Under the pieces are notes generated by a model that saw only the letters and a list, made by a program, of their open reading frames with translations, was not told the origin of the DNA and ran no database searches. A stretch of DNA of 64,000 nucleotides from Buttiauxella sp. B2 (GTDB lineage Bacteria > Pseudomonadota > Gammaproteobacteria > Enterobacterales > Enterobacteriaceae). Positions 10,921-22,876 of the stretch are shown piece after piece. A program made the position numbers and the translations under genes. The first letter of the stretch is position 1. Every line of letters starts with the position of its first letter. The stretch spans positions 1 through 64,000 of the forward strand of contig NZ_VEXQ01000021.1 of assembly GCF_006376615.1 (NCBI RefSeq). The letters are read 5' to 3'.

Positions 10921-10953
10921 CGCGCAATCACGGTTTCTTACAGTGATTGCGCG
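10921..10953 (+). terminator. Hairpin after gltL
   Basis: CGCGCAATCAC and GTGATTGCGCG pair perfectly over 11 bp with an 11-nt loop, 15 nt after the gltL stop. There is no T-run, so it may protect the 3' end or terminate with help rather than act as a classical intrinsic terminator. Confidence 0.5.
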
Positions 10954-10970
10954 GCATAAACCATACCGCT

Positions 10971-11345
10971 TTACTTCATTGTCTCTTTCAACAGCGCGGT
11001 GACTTTTTTCATCGTCTGGCCAGCATCTTTCACATCTTTACCCTCTTGTTCCTTGACCCGCTTCTCCTGCACTTGCTGATAGTTGACCGAGGTTTCCCAC
11101 TGAGCAACTTCACTCGCGTTCAGCTTGCGAATATGTGCACTATTATTCCGTAACTCTTCCACAACCGCATCAAAGCTACTATCCATTACCGAACCTAAGG
11201 TTTGATAAGCTTTTTCAGCAGCACTGCAAATGGCTTGCTTATCTTCTTCTGCAAGCTTATCCCAAGTGTTTTTGTTCATCACCAGCAGGTAAACATGCCC
11301 CAACCACAGATCTTTGGAGATCAATACATTTGGGGCATAGCGGTT
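10971..11345 (-). pseudogene. TRAP transporter DctP-type binding protein, C-terminal remnant
   Basis: The minus strand encodes about 120 residues resembling the C-terminal third of TRAP dicarboxylate periplasmic binding proteins. The family pattern is visible in YAPNVLISKDLW, LLVMNKNTWDKLAEEDKQAI and a lysine/glutamate-rich tail. No signal peptide or N-terminal two-thirds is present. The frame begins directly behind the ybeL stop with no start codon or ribosome site of its own. No dctQ/dctM partner genes follow. It is a deletion remnant that replaces the rihA-to-djlC stretch seen in E. coli. Confidence 0.65.
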
Positions 11346-11365
11346 CCTTCGCTGTGTAGTGAGGT

Positions 11366-11848
11366 TTAAGGTTCAAACGGTCGACGGCTGAATTGGTTAT
11401 GCCCGCACTTAGGACAAACTGGCAGCACATCTGGGGTATAAATCGCAAGGTGGAAGTGACAGTTCTCACAGACCAGATTACCAAGCCCCACAACTTCACC
11501 ACTGTGGTAAACACCGTGGTGATTGAGATCCTGAAAAACTTCACGCCATTCAAGCTGCGTTTTGTCGGTGATATCCGCCAGTTCTTGCCAGATACTCTCT
11601 TTAATGACGCGCATAAAAACGCTGTCTGTAAATTCATCCTGGCTTTCGTTGTAACTGCGAGCAAACTCTTCTAAATCTCGACGGACTGCACGCGTAACTT
11701 CGTCAACTTCGGTACGAGTTAGTTCGCCGGTTTCGTTCATGCGTTTGCGCGCACTGGCGACCAGTTCATCTATATCTCGCTCTCCATTGCGTAAGCGCTC
11801 GGTGAGTGAAGCCACCAGTTCACGGTAAAATTGAGCAACCTTGTTCAT
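11366..11848 (-). CDS. ybeL: YbeL family protein (DUF1451, zinc-ribbon)
   Basis: A 160-aa cytoplasmic protein of unknown function. The start MNKVAQFYREL matches E. coli YbeL; it follows a GGAGG site, and the longer in-frame start is not needed. The N-terminal half is charged and probably helical. The C-terminal half has two CxxC knuckles (CENC and CPKCGH) forming a likely zinc ribbon. It is divergent from leuS, as in E. coli. Confidence 0.93.
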   Translation of the reverse strand: MNKVAQFYRELVASLTERLRNGERDIDELVASARKRMNETGELTRTEVDEVTRAVRRDLEEFARSYNESQDEFTDSVFMRVIKESIWQELADITDKTQLEWREVFQDLNHHGVYHSGEVVGLGNLVCENCHFHLAIYTPDVLPVCPKCGHNQFSRRPFEP

Positions 11849-12101
11849 CGTCTGCCTGCCTCCTTGAAGAGATTCCTGCATTCAGTGTCATGTAACCTAC
11901 TCTAATAGTAGACCTTAATCGGCCATCGCTTTGTTAGATTGCCCACATGCAACGTAAATAACTGCAAACGAGAAATGGCGCCACCGGCTGTTGAAAGGCT
12001 GTTTTGCCGCAGTCTTATCGGCTATGCTATGCGGATCTGAAATCTAATACGTAAAAAGCTACAACCTGTAGCTGTCTTTCATCACAGGACCACTGGCTGC
12101 C

Positions 12102-14684
12102 ATGCAAGAGCAATATCGCCCGGAAGAGATAGAATCCAACGTACAGCTTCACTGGCAAGAGAAGCGTACTTTTGAAGTTACCGAAGACGAAGGCAAAGAG
12201 AAGTATTACTGCCTCTCGATGCTCCCCTATCCTTCTGGCCGACTACACATGGGCCACGTTCGTAACTACACCATCGGTGACGTTATCGCACGCTACCAGC
12301 GCATGCTGGGCAAAAACGTTCTTCAGCCAATCGGTTGGGATGCGTTCGGTCTGCCTGCGGAAGGGGCTGCGGTAAAAAACAACACCGCACCTGCACCATG
12401 GACTTACGACAACATCAATTACATGAAGAACCAGCTCAAAACGCTGGGCTTTGGTTACGACTGGAGCCGTGAGCTGGCGACCTGTACCCCGGAATACTAC
12501 CGTTGGGAACAGCAATTCTTTACCCAGTTGTATAACAAAGGGCTGGTTTACAAAAAAACCTCCGCTGTTAACTGGTGCCCGAATGACCAAACCGTTCTGG
12601 CAAACGAACAAGTTATCGATGGCTGCTGCTGGCGTTGTGATTCCAAAGTTGAGCGTAAAGAAATCCCACAGTGGTTTATCAAAATCACTGCCTACGCTGA
12701 CGAACTGTTAAACGATTTGGATACGCTTGACCATTGGCCTGATCAGGTCAAAACCATGCAGCGTAACTGGATTGGCCGCTCCGAAGGCGTTGAGATTACT
12801 TTCGACGTTGAAAACAGTGCCGAGAAACTAACTGTTTATACCACCCGCCCGGACACCTTTATGGGCGTAACCTATCTGGCAGTAGCTGCTGGTCACCCAC
12901 TCGCGCAGCAAGCGATGGTGAACAACCCTGAACTGGCTGAATTCGTCGAAGAATGCCGTAATACCAAAGTTGCCGAAGCAGAAATGGCAACGATGGAGAA
13001 AAAAGGCGTAGCCACCGGTATTAACGCGATTCACCCACTTACCGGCGACACGGTACCCGTTTGGGTCGCTAACTTCGTGTTGATGGAATACGGTACCGGC
13101 GCCGTTATGGCAGTACCCGGCCATGACCAGCGTGACTGGGAATTTGCGACCAAATACGGTCTGCAAATCAAACCGGTTATTCTTCATGCCGATGGCAACG
13201 AGCCAGACTTGTCTGCATCAGCAATGACTGAAAAAGGCGTGCTGTTTAATTCCGGTGAATTTGACGGCCTGGATTTCCAGTCTGGCTTCAACGCCATCGC
13301 GGATAAACTCGCCGCTAAAGGTGTAGGTGAGCGCAAAGTTAACTATCGTCTGCGCGATTGGGGTGTTTCCCGCCAGCGTTACTGGGGTGCACCAATCCCA
13401 ATGGTGACACTGGAAGATGGCACTGTTATGCCAACGCCTGCGGATCAACTGCCGGTTATCCTGCCAGAAGATGTTGTGATGGATGGTATCACCAGCCCAA
13501 TCAAAGCCGATCCTGAGTGGGCAAAAACCACTATTGATGGCAAACCTGCACTGCGTGAAACCGATACCTTCGACACCTTCATGGAGTCGTCCTGGTACTA
13601 CGCGCGTTATACCTGCCCGCAGTACGATAAAGGCATGCTAGATTCCAAAGCTGCTAACTACTGGCTGCCGGTTGATATCTATATTGGTGGCATCGAACAC
13701 GCCATCATGCACCTGCTCTACTTCCGCTTCTTCCACAAACTGATGCGCGATGCAGGCATGGTGACCTCTAACGAGCCAGCTAAACAACTGCTGTGTCAGG
13801 GTATGGTTCTGGCTGACGCCTTCTATTACACCGGTGTTAACGGTGAGCGTAACTGGGTTTCCCCGGTTGATGCGATTGTTGAGCGCGACGAGAAAGGCCG
13901 TATTACCAAAGCCACTGACGCGCAGGGCAATGAACTGGTCTATGCTGGCATGAGCAAAATGTCGAAGTCGAAAAACAACGGCATCGACCCACAAGTAATG
14001 GTTGAACGCTACGGTGCTGACACCGTTCGCTTGTTTATGATGTTTGCATCACCTGCAGATATGACGCTGGAATGGCAAGAATCAGGCGTTGAAGGGGCAA
14101 ACCGCTTCCTGAAACGTGTCTGGAGACTGGCATACGAGCACACCAGCCGTGGTGCGGCACCAGAGCTTGATATCGCTGCTCTGAACGAAGATCAAAAAGC
14201 ATTACGCCGTGATGTTCACAAAGCTATCGCGAAAGTGACCGATGATGTTGGTCGTCGTCAGACCTTTAACACCGCAATCGCTGCCATCATGGAATTGATG
14301 AACAAACTGGCGAAAGCACCACAGGATGGTGACCAGGATCGCGCTCTGCTGAACGAAGCACTATTGGCGGTCGTTCGCATGCTTTATCCGTTCACCCCAC
14401 ACGTCTGCTTCGATATGTGGCAGTCTCTGGGCGGTGAAGGTGATATCGACAACGCGCCATGGCCACAGGCTGATGAAAAAGCGATGGTCGAAGATTCTGT
14501 GCTGGTTGTGGTGCAAGTGAACGGTAAGGTTCGCGGCAAAATCACTGTTCCGGCTGATGCAACGCAAGAACAAGTGCAGGAACGCGCAGGTCAGGAACAT
14601 CTGGTTGCGAAATATCTTGAGGGTGTGACCGTGCGTAAAGTGATTTACGTTCCGGGCAAACTGCTCAATCTGGTTGTGGGCTAA
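12102..14684 (+). CDS. leuS: Leucyl-tRNA synthetase LeuS
   Basis: Class I aminoacyl-tRNA synthetase charging tRNA-Leu, 860 aa as in E. coli. The HIGH motif is HMGH at residue 49, the editing CP1 domain spans roughly residues 225-415, and KMSKS begins at residue 619. It is followed after 14 nt by lptE and then holA and nadD in one direction. The 250-bp region upstream, shared with divergent ybeL, holds its promoter. Confidence 0.98.
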   Translation: MQEQYRPEEIESNVQLHWQEKRTFEVTEDEGKEKYYCLSMLPYPSGRLHMGHVRNYTIGDVIARYQRMLGKNVLQPIGWDAFGLPAEGAAVKNNTAPAPWTYDNINYMKNQLKTLGFGYDWSRELATCTPEYYRWEQQFFTQLYNKGLVYKKTSAVNWCPNDQTVLANEQVIDGCCWRCDSKVERKEIPQWFIKITAYADELLNDLDTLDHWPDQVKTMQRNWIGRSEGVEITFDVENSAEKLTVYTTRPDTFMGVTYLAVAAGHPLAQQAMVNNPELAEFVEECRNTKVAEAEMATMEKKGVATGINAIHPLTGDTVPVWVANFVLMEYGTGAVMAVPGHDQRDWEFATKYGLQIKPVILHADGNEPDLSASAMTEKGVLFNSGEFDGLDFQSGFNAIADKLAAKGVGERKVNYRLRDWGVSRQRYWGAPIPMVTLEDGTVMPTPADQLPVILPEDVVMDGITSPIKADPEWAKTTIDGKPALRETDTFDTFMESSWYYARYTCPQYDKGMLDSKAANYWLPVDIYIGGIEHAIMHLLYFRFFHKLMRDAGMVTSNEPAKQLLCQGMVLADAFYYTGVNGERNWVSPVDAIVERDEKGRITKATDAQGNELVYAGMSKMSKSKNNGIDPQVMVERYGADTVRLFMMFASPADMTLEWQESGVEGANRFLKRVWRLAYEHTSRGAAPELDIAALNEDQKALRRDVHKAIAKVTDDVGRRQTFNTAIAAIMELMNKLAKAPQDGDQDRALLNEALLAVVRMLYPFTPHVCFDMWQSLGGEGDIDNAPWPQADEKAMVEDSVLVVVQVNGKVRGKITVPADATQEQVQERAGQEHLVAKYLEGVTVRKVIYVPGKLLNLVVG

Positions 14685-14698
14685 GCGCAGGAGGAACC

Positions 14699-15322
14699 GT
14701 GCGACATCCCTTTGTCAGCTTGTTAGTTACTTTGGCGGTGCTTGTCACCGCTGGGTGTGGTTTTCACCTGCGTGGCAACACGCAGGTTCCGGATCAGATG
14801 AAAACCTTGATCCTGAACTCCAGCGATCCCAACGGCCCACTGACGCGTGAGATTCGCTCTCAGTTGCGACTTAACGGCGTAACGATTGTGGATGATACCG
14901 GGACGGGTGTACGCAAAGACATTCCTTCTCTGCGTATACTGGGAAGTACGATTGGTCAGGATACGGCATCCATATTCCAGGATGGGCGTACTGCTGAGTA
15001 TCAAATGGTCATGACCGTTTCAGCACAGGTGCTGATTCCAGGCCACGATATCTACCCAATCAGTGTAAGAGTGTATAAATCATTCTTTGATAACCCTCTG
15101 ACTGCTCTGGCAAAAGACGCCGAGCAAGACTTGCTTGTCAAAGAGATGTACACCACAGCGGCACAACAGCTTATTCGTAAGCTGACGACTGTGCACAGCG
15201 CTGACGTAGCTGAAACCAAAGACGCCGAGAAGCCGGTAAACAGCGCGACTTCGACACCGACTTCAGCAACGTCTGCTGGCCGTACGTCGACCACCCTTTC
15301 GGTCACATCTGGTAGCCAATGA
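14699..15322 (+). CDS. lptE: LPS-assembly lipoprotein LptE
   Basis: An outer-membrane lipoprotein that plugs the LptD barrel and delivers LPS to the surface. The start is GTG behind a strong GGAGG. The lipobox VTAGC places the lipidated cysteine near residue 20. At 207 aa it is somewhat longer than E. coli LptE (193 aa) because of a Ser/Thr-rich tail. It overlaps holA by four bases (ATGA). Confidence 0.95.
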   Translation: MRHPFVSLLVTLAVLVTAGCGFHLRGNTQVPDQMKTLILNSSDPNGPLTREIRSQLRLNGVTIVDDTGTGVRKDIPSLRILGSTIGQDTASIFQDGRTAEYQMVMTVSAQVLIPGHDIYPISVRVYKSFFDNPLTALAKDAEQDLLVKEMYTTAAQQLIRKLTTVHSADVAETKDAEKPVNSATSTPTSATSAGRTSTTLSVTSGSQ

Positions 15323-16350
15323 TTCGGTTGTACCCTGAACAACTCCGCGCGCAGCTCAATGAAGGGCTGCGCGCAGCGTATCTTCTGCTAGGCAACGATC
15401 CTCTATTGCTCCAGGAAAGCCAGGATGCAATACGCCAGGTGGCAAACACCCAGGGTTTCGAAGAACATCATACCGTTCAGATTGATGCCAGCACTGACTG
15501 GCAAGATCTGTTCTCGATTTGCCAGGCGTTAAGCCTGTTCGCCAGTCGCCAGACTCTCCTGCTACTGTTGCCAGAAAACGGCCCAAACGCCGCGATTAAC
15601 GCACAGTTCGATATTCTGGTGTCGCTACTGCATGACGACATTCTGCTGCTAGTGCGCGGTAATAAATTTACCAAAGCCCAAGAAAACGCAGCATGGCTGG
15701 GCAAACTGGCCGATCGCAGCGTGCTTGTCACTTGCCAGACCCCAGAGCAGGCCCAATTACCACGCTGGGTTGCTCAACGCGCCAAACAGATGAACCTCAC
15801 GCTAGATGATGCGGCAAACCAACTACTGTGCTACTGCTACGAAGGCAACTTGCTGGCGCTATCACAGGCTCTGGAACGCCTGTCGTTGATTTGGCCGGAT
15901 GGTACCCTGACGTTGCCGAGGGTAGAGCAAGCGGTAAACGACGCGGCTCATTTCACCCCGTTCCATTGGGTGGATGCGATTCTGGCAGGGAAAAGCAAGC
16001 GTGCGCTGCATATCTTGCAACAGCTCAGGCTTGAAGCCAGCGAACCGGTAATTCTACTCCGTACTATCCAACGCGAACTACTGCAACTGGTTAATCTAAA
16101 ACGCCAGTCGGCTCACACCCCGCTGCGTGCTTTATTTGACCAACAACGCGTATGGCAAAACCGCCGGGCACTGGTGACTGAAGCGCTTAATCGCTTATCC
16201 GTAGAGCAGCTTTATCAAGCCGTTCTTTTGCTCAGCCAAATAGAGCTGACGCTCAAGCAAGACTACGGACAATCGGTTTGGGCTGAACTTGAAGGGCTTT
16301 CCTTGCTGCTTTGCCATAAAGCCTTGCCGGAAATATTTATCAATGGCTAA
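15319..16350 (+). CDS. holA: DNA polymerase III delta subunit HolA
   Basis: The clamp-loader subunit that opens the beta sliding clamp, 343 aa like E. coli HolA. The N-terminal part ([20 protein letters not shown]) carries the clamp-binding region and the family collar domain forms the C-terminal third. It is coupled to lptE by a four-base overlap, and the nadD start lies inside its last codons. Confidence 0.96.
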   Translation: MIRLYPEQLRAQLNEGLRAAYLLLGNDPLLLQESQDAIRQVANTQGFEEHHTVQIDASTDWQDLFSICQALSLFASRQTLLLLLPENGPNAAINAQFDILVSLLHDDILLLVRGNKFTKAQENAAWLGKLADRSVLVTCQTPEQAQLPRWVAQRAKQMNLTLDDAANQLLCYCYEGNLLALSQALERLSLIWPDGTLTLPRVEQAVNDAAHFTPFHWVDAILAGKSKRALHILQQLRLEASEPVILLRTIQRELLQLVNLKRQSAHTPLRALFDQQRVWQNRRALVTEALNRLSVEQLYQAVLLLSQIELTLKQDYGQSVWAELEGLSLLLCHKALPEIFING

Positions 16351-16996
16351 GACTACGTCGCGTTTAATTGCATTGTATGGAGGGACATTTGATCCCATCC
16401 ATTACGGGCATTTAAAACCGGTCGAAGCGCTGGCAAAACAGGTGGCTCTGCATCAGGTCACTATCATGCCAAACAACGTGCCACCGCATCGCCCACAACC
16501 GCGGGCAGACAGCCAGCAACGCAAAACTATGGTTCAGATTGCCATCGCAGGAAACCCGTTGTTTAAGTTAGATGACCGCGAGCTTCAGCGTGAAACACCA
16601 TCGTATACCGTTGAAACATTGGAACAGTTGCGCGCAGAAATTGGATCTGAGCAGCCGCTGGCGTTTATTGTGGGCCAGGATTCTTTGCTGAACCTGCAGC
16701 GCTGGCACCGCTGGGAAACGTTGCTAACGTTATGCCACCTGCTTGTTTGCCAGCGTCCGGGCTATTCTGTGTCAATGGATACCATAGAAGAACAACAGTG
16801 GCTTGATGCGCATCAGGCTTCATCGGTTGAACAACTTCATACCCAGCCTGTGGGTAAAATTTACCTGGCACAAACGCCGATGTACGATATTTCGGCAACA
16901 GCCATCCGCCAGCGTTTAGAGCATCATCTGCCTTGCGACGACCTAATTCCCTCGGCAGTTGCGGAGTTTATTCGCCAGCATCATCTTTATAGTTAA
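16343..16996 (+). CDS. nadD: Nicotinate-nucleotide adenylyltransferase NadD
   Basis: Makes deamido-NAD from nicotinate mononucleotide and ATP in NAD synthesis. The nucleotidyltransferase motif [11 protein letters not shown] lies at residues 13-23 and the second signature [10 protein letters not shown] near the C-terminus. I chose the ATG at 16343 (217 aa), overlapping holA by 8 nt; an upstream in-frame ATG lies inside holA and would add 18 unrelated residues. Its 3' end overlaps the convergent cobD by 29 bp. Confidence 0.95.
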   Translation: MAKTTSRLIALYGGTFDPIHYGHLKPVEALAKQVALHQVTIMPNNVPPHRPQPRADSQQRKTMVQIAIAGNPLFKLDDRELQRETPSYTVETLEQLRAEIGSEQPLAFIVGQDSLLNLQRWHRWETLLTLCHLLVCQRPGYSVSMDTIEEQQWLDAHQASSVEQLHTQPVGKIYLAQTPMYDISATAIRQRLEHHLPCDDLIPSAVAEFIRQHHLYS

Positions 16997-18062
16997 GCAC
17001 TCGCTGCAACGCACCTAATAACTTGTCGTTATCTGTCGGGCTTTTAATTGCCACGCGATAATAACTCGCATCCAGCCCAGGATAATTCGCGCAGTGACGA
17101 ATCAAAATATTCTCTTCCAGCAGCGCCCGTTGAAGATCTAATCCGGCAACGTCACAACGCAGGAAAATATAATTCGCCCGCGGAGGCCAAACTTTAATTC
17201 CATGCAACTCATTCAAGCCGTTAAACAAACGTGGCTGTTCAGTGCTTAACCAACGATAACTCGCTTCAATATAAGTCTGATCGCTAAGGATCACTTCCCC
17301 AGCCAGTGCCGCAAAGGCATTAATAGTCCAGGGTTCTGTGCGTTCGCGAATACATCCAACGGTTGCGGTATCCGCACTCACCAGATAACCAAGCCGCAGC
17401 CCGGCAATGGCAAAAAATTTAGTGAGCGAGCGCAAAACATAAAGCTGAGTGAAACTCGAGAGGTGAGGAATTAAGCCTGATTCTTGCGGTAAAAAATCGA
17501 GGAAAGCCTCATCCACTATCAGCGCAATTTGGTTTTCGCGGCAGTGATGTGCGATAGCCAACAGCAACGGTTTATCGAACATCAGTCCAGTGGGATTATT
17601 CGGCGTACACAAAAACAGGCAATCAAGGTCGGGCGTTAATGCGCAAAGCAACGATTCATCGGGTTGCCAGCCCTGCTCTTCACTGAGATGGAAATCAGTT
17701 ATCTCGCAGCCGACACGGGCTAATGCACGGCGATATTCAGCAAAACCCGGTGTCAATAATAAAGCCTTACGTGGCGCGAGCTGTTGCACCAAATTAAATA
17801 TCAGCTCTGTTTCGCCATTACCTGCCAATACCCACTCCTTTGGGACTTGATGATGATTAGCTAAAGCCTGATGCAAGGCTCGATATTCAACGTCAGGGTA
17901 ACGCTCAGCCAGCGCCAGGTTATCGGTGATCGCACGCTTTAATGAATCAGGCATGCCAAGCGGATTAATATTCGCACTAAAGTCGATAAGTAAATCTGCA
18001 TCCACACCCATCATGGTTGCAGCTTCAATAATATTGCCACCGTGCTGACTACTGAACGCCAT
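16968..18062 (-). CDS. cobD: Threonine-phosphate decarboxylase CobD
   Basis: A PLP enzyme that makes (R)-1-aminopropan-2-ol phosphate for the nucleotide loop of cobalamin. The PLP-binding lysine lies in [19 protein letters not shown], and the substrate loop [10 protein letters not shown] is present. The ATG at 18062 (364 aa, the Salmonella CobD length) follows AAGGGGGAAG. E. coli K-12 lacks cobD, so its presence suggests a fuller cobalamin pathway. It is divergent from cobC and overlaps the nadD end. Confidence 0.94.
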   Translation of the reverse strand: MAFSSQHGGNIIEAATMMGVDADLLIDFSANINPLGMPDSLKRAITDNLALAERYPDVEYRALHQALANHHQVPKEWVLAGNGETELIFNLVQQLAPRKALLLTPGFAEYRRALARVGCEITDFHLSEEQGWQPDESLLCALTPDLDCLFLCTPNNPTGLMFDKPLLLAIAHHCRENQIALIVDEAFLDFLPQESGLIPHLSSFTQLYVLRSLTKFFAIAGLRLGYLVSADTATVGCIRERTEPWTINAFAALAGEVILSDQTYIEASYRWLSTEQPRLFNGLNELHGIKVWPPRANYIFLRCDVAGLDLQRALLEENILIRHCANYPGLDASYYRVAIKSPTDNDKLLGALQRVLNYKDDAGE

Positions 18063-18153
18063 ATCTTCCCCCTTAAAACAGACTTCAGAATTTGAGGTGC
18101 AATGATACACTTATGACCGTGTCAGCCACAGCCAACGTTTTCCCGGGGATTAT

Positions 18154-18765
18154 ATGAAATTATGGTTAGTGCGCCATGGAGAAACCCAGGCGAATGTAGA
18201 CGGTTTGTACAGCGGTATTTCAGAAACCTCACTGACCGCAAAAGGCATTGTTCAAGCTGAAGCAGTCGGCAATATGTTAAACAATGTTGCCTTTGATAAG
18301 GTACTTTGCAGCGAATTGAGCCGTGCACAACACACGACTCAACTTATTCTTCAACAACGCAACGTTCCCGTTGTTACCGAACCCCGCATCAATGAAATGA
18401 ATTTTGGTGACTGGGAAATGCGCCATCATCGTGACTTGCAACGCCAGGATGGCGAAAATTATGCGGCCTGGTGCAATGACTGGCAGAACGTCGTGCCCAA
18501 AAATGGTGAAGGCTTCCAACTATTTTCTCAACGTGTCAGCGAATTTGCCGCGTCACTACCTTTGCTGTCCAAACAAGAGAATGTTCTGATTGTTAGCCAT
18601 CAAGGCGTACTAAGTTTGCTTATCGCGACCCTGCTCAACATGCCTCCAGCCTCACTGTGGCATTTTGTAATAGAGCAAGGGGCGTGGAGTTCTATTGAGA
18701 TTAAGGATAGTTTTACCACCCTTCGGACCCTTAATAATCGCGCTATTTACACTCCTGCATCGTAA
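18154..18765 (+). CDS. cobC: Alpha-ribazole phosphatase CobC
   Basis: A histidine phosphatase that dephosphorylates alpha-ribazole 5'-phosphate in late cobalamin assembly. The catalytic RHGE motif is at residues 7-10 (LVRHGETQAN) and the second catalytic histidine is in IVSHQG. At 203 aa it has the usual length. A 91-bp divergent promoter region separates it from cobD. Confidence 0.93.
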   Translation: MKLWLVRHGETQANVDGLYSGISETSLTAKGIVQAEAVGNMLNNVAFDKVLCSELSRAQHTTQLILQQRNVPVVTEPRINEMNFGDWEMRHHRDLQRQDGENYAAWCNDWQNVVPKNGEGFQLFSQRVSEFAASLPLLSKQENVLIVSHQGVLSLLIATLLNMPPASLWHFVIEQGAWSSIEIKDSFTTLRTLNNRAIYTPAS

Positions 18766-19024
18766 GTTGTATGTGTTGCAGTTATCGTCAACCATTGACA
18801 CTACAGTCCAGGCTGTTATGCTCCGCTGCCATAATTTCCTGCCCGCAAGCATGACTTTCCAAAATAGTTTTACAAAAATGGCGATGCAAACCAGGTCACT
18901 CGGTGGGATGATATCCCGCTTTGAGCACCGCATTGCCGATTTGTCGGTAAAACTGCCCCATTTAATTTAATGGGTTTTAACGCGGGCTAAATCGAACACA
19001 CTCTACTTTTCCCAGGGGGAACAC

Positions 19025-19342
19025 TTGCAGGGTAAAGAATTTCAGGATTTCATCGTCGATAAAATCGACGACCTCAAAGGTCAGGACATCATTACTCTGG
19101 ATGTTCAGGGTAAATCAAGCATCACTGATTGCATGATTATCTGTACTGGTACTTCTAACCGCCACGTTATGTCTATCGCAGAACACGTCGTAGAATCATC
19201 CCGCAAAGCAGGTTTTGATGCGCTGGGTGTGAAAGGTATTAACGCGACTGACTGGGTAGTTGTTGATCTTGGCGAAGTTATCGTCCATGTGATGCAAGAA
19301 GAAAGCCGTCAATTGTACGAATTGGAAAAGCTCTGGGGTTAA
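19025..19342 (+). CDS. rsfS: Ribosomal silencing factor RsfS
   Basis: Binds ribosomal protein uL14 and blocks 50S-30S joining during starvation. It has 105 aa as in E. coli and starts at a TTG codon behind AGGGGGAA. The core [20 protein letters not shown] is intact. It begins the rsfS-rlmH-mrdA-mrdB-rlpA operon. The 259-bp gap after cobC carries no frame and presumably the operon promoter. Confidence 0.95.
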   Translation: MQGKEFQDFIVDKIDDLKGQDIITLDVQGKSSITDCMIICTGTSNRHVMSIAEHVVESSRKAGFDALGVKGINATDWVVVDLGEVIVHVMQEESRQLYELEKLWG

Positions 19343-19345
19343 TGC

Positions 19346-19816
19346 GTGAAGCTGCAACTAGTCGCAGTTGGCACTAAAATGCCTGACTGGGTACAAACCG
19401 GCTTTACCGAGTACCTGCGTCGTTTTCCTAAGGATATGCCATTTGAACTGGTAGAAATTCCTGCGGGAAAACGCAGCAAAAATGCCGATATCAAACGCAT
19501 TCTCGAAAAAGAGGGCGAAATGATGTTGGCAGCGGCCGGCAAGGGCAACCGAATTGTCACGCTGGATATCCCGGGGCAACCATGGGATACGCCGCACCTT
19601 GCCGTGCAGCTTGAACGTTGGAAACAAGATGGTCGAGACGTCAGCTTGCTGATTGGCGGCCCGGAAGGTCTCGCCCCTGCGTGCAAAGCTGCCGCAGAGC
19701 AAAGCTGGTCGCTTTCCAATTTGACAATGCCACACCCCTTGGTTCGGGTGCTGGTCGCTGAGAGCTTGTACCGCGCGTGGAGCATCACGACCAATCATCC
19801 TTATCACCGTGAGTAG
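19346..19816 (+). CDS. rlmH: 23S rRNA (pseudouridine1915-N3)-methyltransferase RlmH
   Basis: A SPOUT methyltransferase modifying helix 69 of 23S rRNA in assembled 70S ribosomes. The C-terminal SAM knot motifs LLIGGPEGL and LPHPLVRV-like [15 protein letters not shown] are present. It has 156 aa, one more than E. coli, because of an extra Gly in AAGKGNRIV. The start is GTG, 3 nt after the rsfS stop. Confidence 0.96.
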   Translation: MKLQLVAVGTKMPDWVQTGFTEYLRRFPKDMPFELVEIPAGKRSKNADIKRILEKEGEMMLAAAGKGNRIVTLDIPGQPWDTPHLAVQLERWKQDGRDVSLLIGGPEGLAPACKAAAEQSWSLSNLTMPHPLVRVLVAESLYRAWSITTNHPYHRE

Positions 19817-19843
19817 ATATCGTCAGGTAGAACAAAGCTGCGG

Positions 19844-21745
19844 ATGAAATTACAGAATTCTTTTCGTGACTATACAGCCGAGTCTGCGCTTTTTGTGCGC
19901 CGGGCGCTGGTTGCGTTTCTCGGTATTTTGGTGCTAAGCGGTGTGCTTGTCGCCAACCTTTATAATTTGCAAATCGTCCGTTTCACCGACTACCAAACTC
20001 GTTCCAATGAAAACCGTATAAAACTGGTTCCGATCCCGCCAAGCCGCGGGATTATCTACGATCGTAACGGCACACCACTGGCCCTCAATCGCACCATTTA
20101 TCAGGTGGAAATGATGCCGGAGAAAGTGGATGACGTGCAGGCGACGCTTGAAGCGTTGCGCTCGGTGGTAGATTTAACTGATGACGATATTGCCAACTTT
20201 AAGAAAGAGCGAGCCCGCTCGCATCGTTTCACCTCTATTCCGGTAAAAACCAACCTCACCGAAGTGCAGGTTGCGCGTTTTGCCGTTAATCAGTACCGCT
20301 TCCCGGGCGTTGAAGTGAAAGGCTATAAACGCCGCTTCTACCCGTATGGCTCAGCGCTGACGCACGTCATCGGCTACGTTTCCAAAATCAACGATAAAGA
20401 CGTTGAGCGTTTGGATAAAGACGGCAAACTGGCAAATTACGCTTCCACGCATGACATCGGTAAACTCGGCATCGAACGTTATTACGAAGATGTTCTTCAT
20501 GGTCAAACCGGTTATGAAGAAGTTGAAGTCAACAACCGTGGTCGTGTTATCCGTCAGCTCAAAGAAGTACCGCCGCAAGCTGGACACGATATCTATCTGA
20601 CTATCGACCTTAAGTTACAAAATTATATTGAAACTTTGCTAGCAGGGAGTCGTGCTGCGGTGGTAGTCACCGACCCTCGCACTGGTGGCATTCTGGCGCT
20701 GGTTTCAATGCCAAGCTATAACCCGAACTTGTTTGTCGATGGTATCTCAACCAAAGACTATTCCGGTTTACTTAACGACCCAAACACGCCGCTTATCAAC
20801 CGTGCGACTCAAGGGGTTTACCCTCCTGCTTCTACGGTAAAACCGTATATGGCAGTTTCCGCACTTAGCGCTGGCGTGATTACCCGTAATACCTCACTGT
20901 TTGACCCAGGTTGGTGGCAATTGCCCGGTTCTGAAAAACGCTACCGTGACTGGAAGAAATGGGGCCACGGCCGCCTTAATGTGACCAAAGCCCTTGAAGA
21001 ATCTGCAGATACTTTCTTCTACCAGGTCGCTTATGACATGGGCATTGACCGCATGGGCGAATGGATGAACAAATTTGGCTATGGCCACTATACCGGTATT
21101 GACCTCTCGGAAGAGCGGTCCGGTAATATGCCTACGCGCGAATGGAAACTTAAACGCTTTAAAAAACCATGGTACCAGGGCGACACCATTCCTGTGGGTA
21201 TCGGCCAGGGTTACTGGACAGCGACGCCAATTCAAATGAGCAAGGCGATGATGATCCTGATAAACGATGGCGTTGTTCGCGTTCCTCATTTCCTGATGAG
21301 CACCACCGAAAATGGTAAGCAGATCCCATGGAAGCAACCGGTGCAACCGCCAGTTGGTGACATTCATTCTGGTTTCTGGGAAATTGCCAAAGATGGTATG
21401 TATGGCGTTGCCAACCGTCCTAACGGTACAGCACATAAATACTTTGCCAACGCACCGTATAAAGTTGCAGCGAAATCAGGGACTGCGCAGGTCTTTGGCT
21501 TAAAAGCCAATGAAACCTATAACGCTCATAAAATTGCTGAACGCTTACGCGACCATAAATTGATGACGGCGTTCGCTCCTTACGACAATCCGAAAGTTTC
21601 CGTCACCATGATTCTGGAAAACGGCGGCGCAGGCCCTGCTGTAGGCACCATCATGCGCCAGATCCTCGACCACATTATGCTCGGGGATGACAATACGGTA
21701 CTGCCTACTGAAGCACCTGCTCCACCGGGAGCTGAGGATCAATAA
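19844..21745 (+). CDS. mrdA: Penicillin-binding protein 2 (MrdA)
   Basis: The peptidoglycan transpeptidase of the elongasome that sets rod shape. One N-terminal membrane helix is followed by a pedestal domain and a transpeptidase domain. The active-site serine is Ser330 in STVK and the KSGTAQ motif starts at Lys544. Its 633 aa equal E. coli PBP2. The rodA start lies 2 nt downstream, so the two partner proteins are made from adjacent cistrons. Confidence 0.97.
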   Translation: MKLQNSFRDYTAESALFVRRALVAFLGILVLSGVLVANLYNLQIVRFTDYQTRSNENRIKLVPIPPSRGIIYDRNGTPLALNRTIYQVEMMPEKVDDVQATLEALRSVVDLTDDDIANFKKERARSHRFTSIPVKTNLTEVQVARFAVNQYRFPGVEVKGYKRRFYPYGSALTHVIGYVSKINDKDVERLDKDGKLANYASTHDIGKLGIERYYEDVLHGQTGYEEVEVNNRGRVIRQLKEVPPQAGHDIYLTIDLKLQNYIETLLAGSRAAVVVTDPRTGGILALVSMPSYNPNLFVDGISTKDYSGLLNDPNTPLINRATQGVYPPASTVKPYMAVSALSAGVITRNTSLFDPGWWQLPGSEKRYRDWKKWGHGRLNVTKALEESADTFFYQVAYDMGIDRMGEWMNKFGYGHYTGIDLSEERSGNMPTREWKLKRFKKPWYQGDTIPVGIGQGYWTATPIQMSKAMMILINDGVVRVPHFLMSTTENGKQIPWKQPVQPPVGDIHSGFWEIAKDGMYGVANRPNGTAHKYFANAPYKVAAKSGTAQVFGLKANETYNAHKIAERLRDHKLMTAFAPYDNPKVSVTMILENGGAGPAVGTIMRQILDHIMLGDDNTVLPTEAPAPPGAEDQ

Positions 21746-21747
21746 TC

Positions 21748-22860
21748 ATGACTGATAATCCAAACAAAAAGTCGTTCTGGGATAAAATCCATATCGACCC
21801 GCTCTTCCTGGTCACCGTTCTGGCGCTGCTTGTCTTTAGTGCGCTGGTTATCTGGAGCGCCAGTGGCCAGGACATGGACATGATGGAGCGAAAGATTGGT
21901 CAAATCCTGATGGGGCTGGTCATTATGATCGTGATGGCGCAGATCCCCCCTCGTGTTTACGAAGGTTGGGCGCCCTATCTGTACATCGTCTGTATTATTC
22001 TGTTGGTGGCAGTTGATGCGTTTGGTGCAATTTCCAAAGGTGCACAGCGCTGGCTTGACCTGGGTATCGTACGTTTCCAGCCGTCAGAAATCGCCAAAAT
22101 AGCGGTACCTCTTATGGTGGCGCGCTTTATCAACCGCGATGTCTGCCCGCCAACGTTGAAAAATACCGCGATCGCGCTGGTGCTCATTTTCATGCCGACG
22201 CTACTGGTTGCTGCTCAACCTGATCTCGGAACATCGATTCTGATTGCCGCATCCGGTCTGTTCGTTCTGTTCTTATCAGGTATGAGCTGGAAACTGATTG
22301 GCGTTGCTGTCCTGCTGGTTGCCGCCTTCATCCCGATTCTGTGGTTCTTCCTGATGCATGATTATCAGCGTGCTCGCGTGATGATGCTACTTGATCCAGA
22401 AACTGACCCACTTGGTGCGGGCTACCATATTATCCAGTCTAAAATTGCTATTGGTTCCGGTGGATTGCGTGGCAAAGGCTGGCTACATGGAACACAGTCG
22501 CAGCTTGAATTTTTACCCGAACGCCATACTGATTTTATCTTTGCGGTACTCGCCGAAGAGCTAGGTCTGGTGGGTGTTTTGGTATTACTGGCGCTCTATC
22601 TGCTACTCATTATGCGCGGTCTTGTCATTGCCGCTCGCGCGCAAACTACCTTTGGCCGTGTTATGGCCGGCGGGTTAATGTTGATTTTATTCGTATATGT
22701 GTTTGTTAACATTGGCATGGTTAGTGGTATCTTACCGGTGGTCGGCGTACCTTTGCCGCTAGTGAGCTACGGGGGCTCGGCCCTCATCGTTCTGATGGCC
22801 GGGTTTGGTATCGTAATGTCGATACATACCCACAGAAAAATGTTATCAAAAAGCGTGTAA
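21748..22860 (+). CDS. mrdB: Peptidoglycan glycosyltransferase RodA (MrdB)
   Basis: A SEDS-family polytopic membrane glycosyltransferase that polymerises lipid II with PBP2. It has 370 aa and about ten membrane segments. The SEDS features include PSEIAK, AQPDLGT and the essential extracellular region around [19 protein letters not shown]. It is followed after a few bases by rlpA. Confidence 0.97.
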   Translation: MTDNPNKKSFWDKIHIDPLFLVTVLALLVFSALVIWSASGQDMDMMERKIGQILMGLVIMIVMAQIPPRVYEGWAPYLYIVCIILLVAVDAFGAISKGAQRWLDLGIVRFQPSEIAKIAVPLMVARFINRDVCPPTLKNTAIALVLIFMPTLLVAAQPDLGTSILIAASGLFVLFLSGMSWKLIGVAVLLVAAFIPILWFFLMHDYQRARVMMLLDPETDPLGAGYHIIQSKIAIGSGGLRGKGWLHGTQSQLEFLPERHTDFIFAVLAEELGLVGVLVLLALYLLLIMRGLVIAARAQTTFGRVMAGGLMLILFVYVFVNIGMVSGILPVVGVPLPLVSYGGSALIVLMAGFGIVMSIHTHRKMLSKSV

Positions 22861-22876
22861 GTGGATGAGGTGCGTA

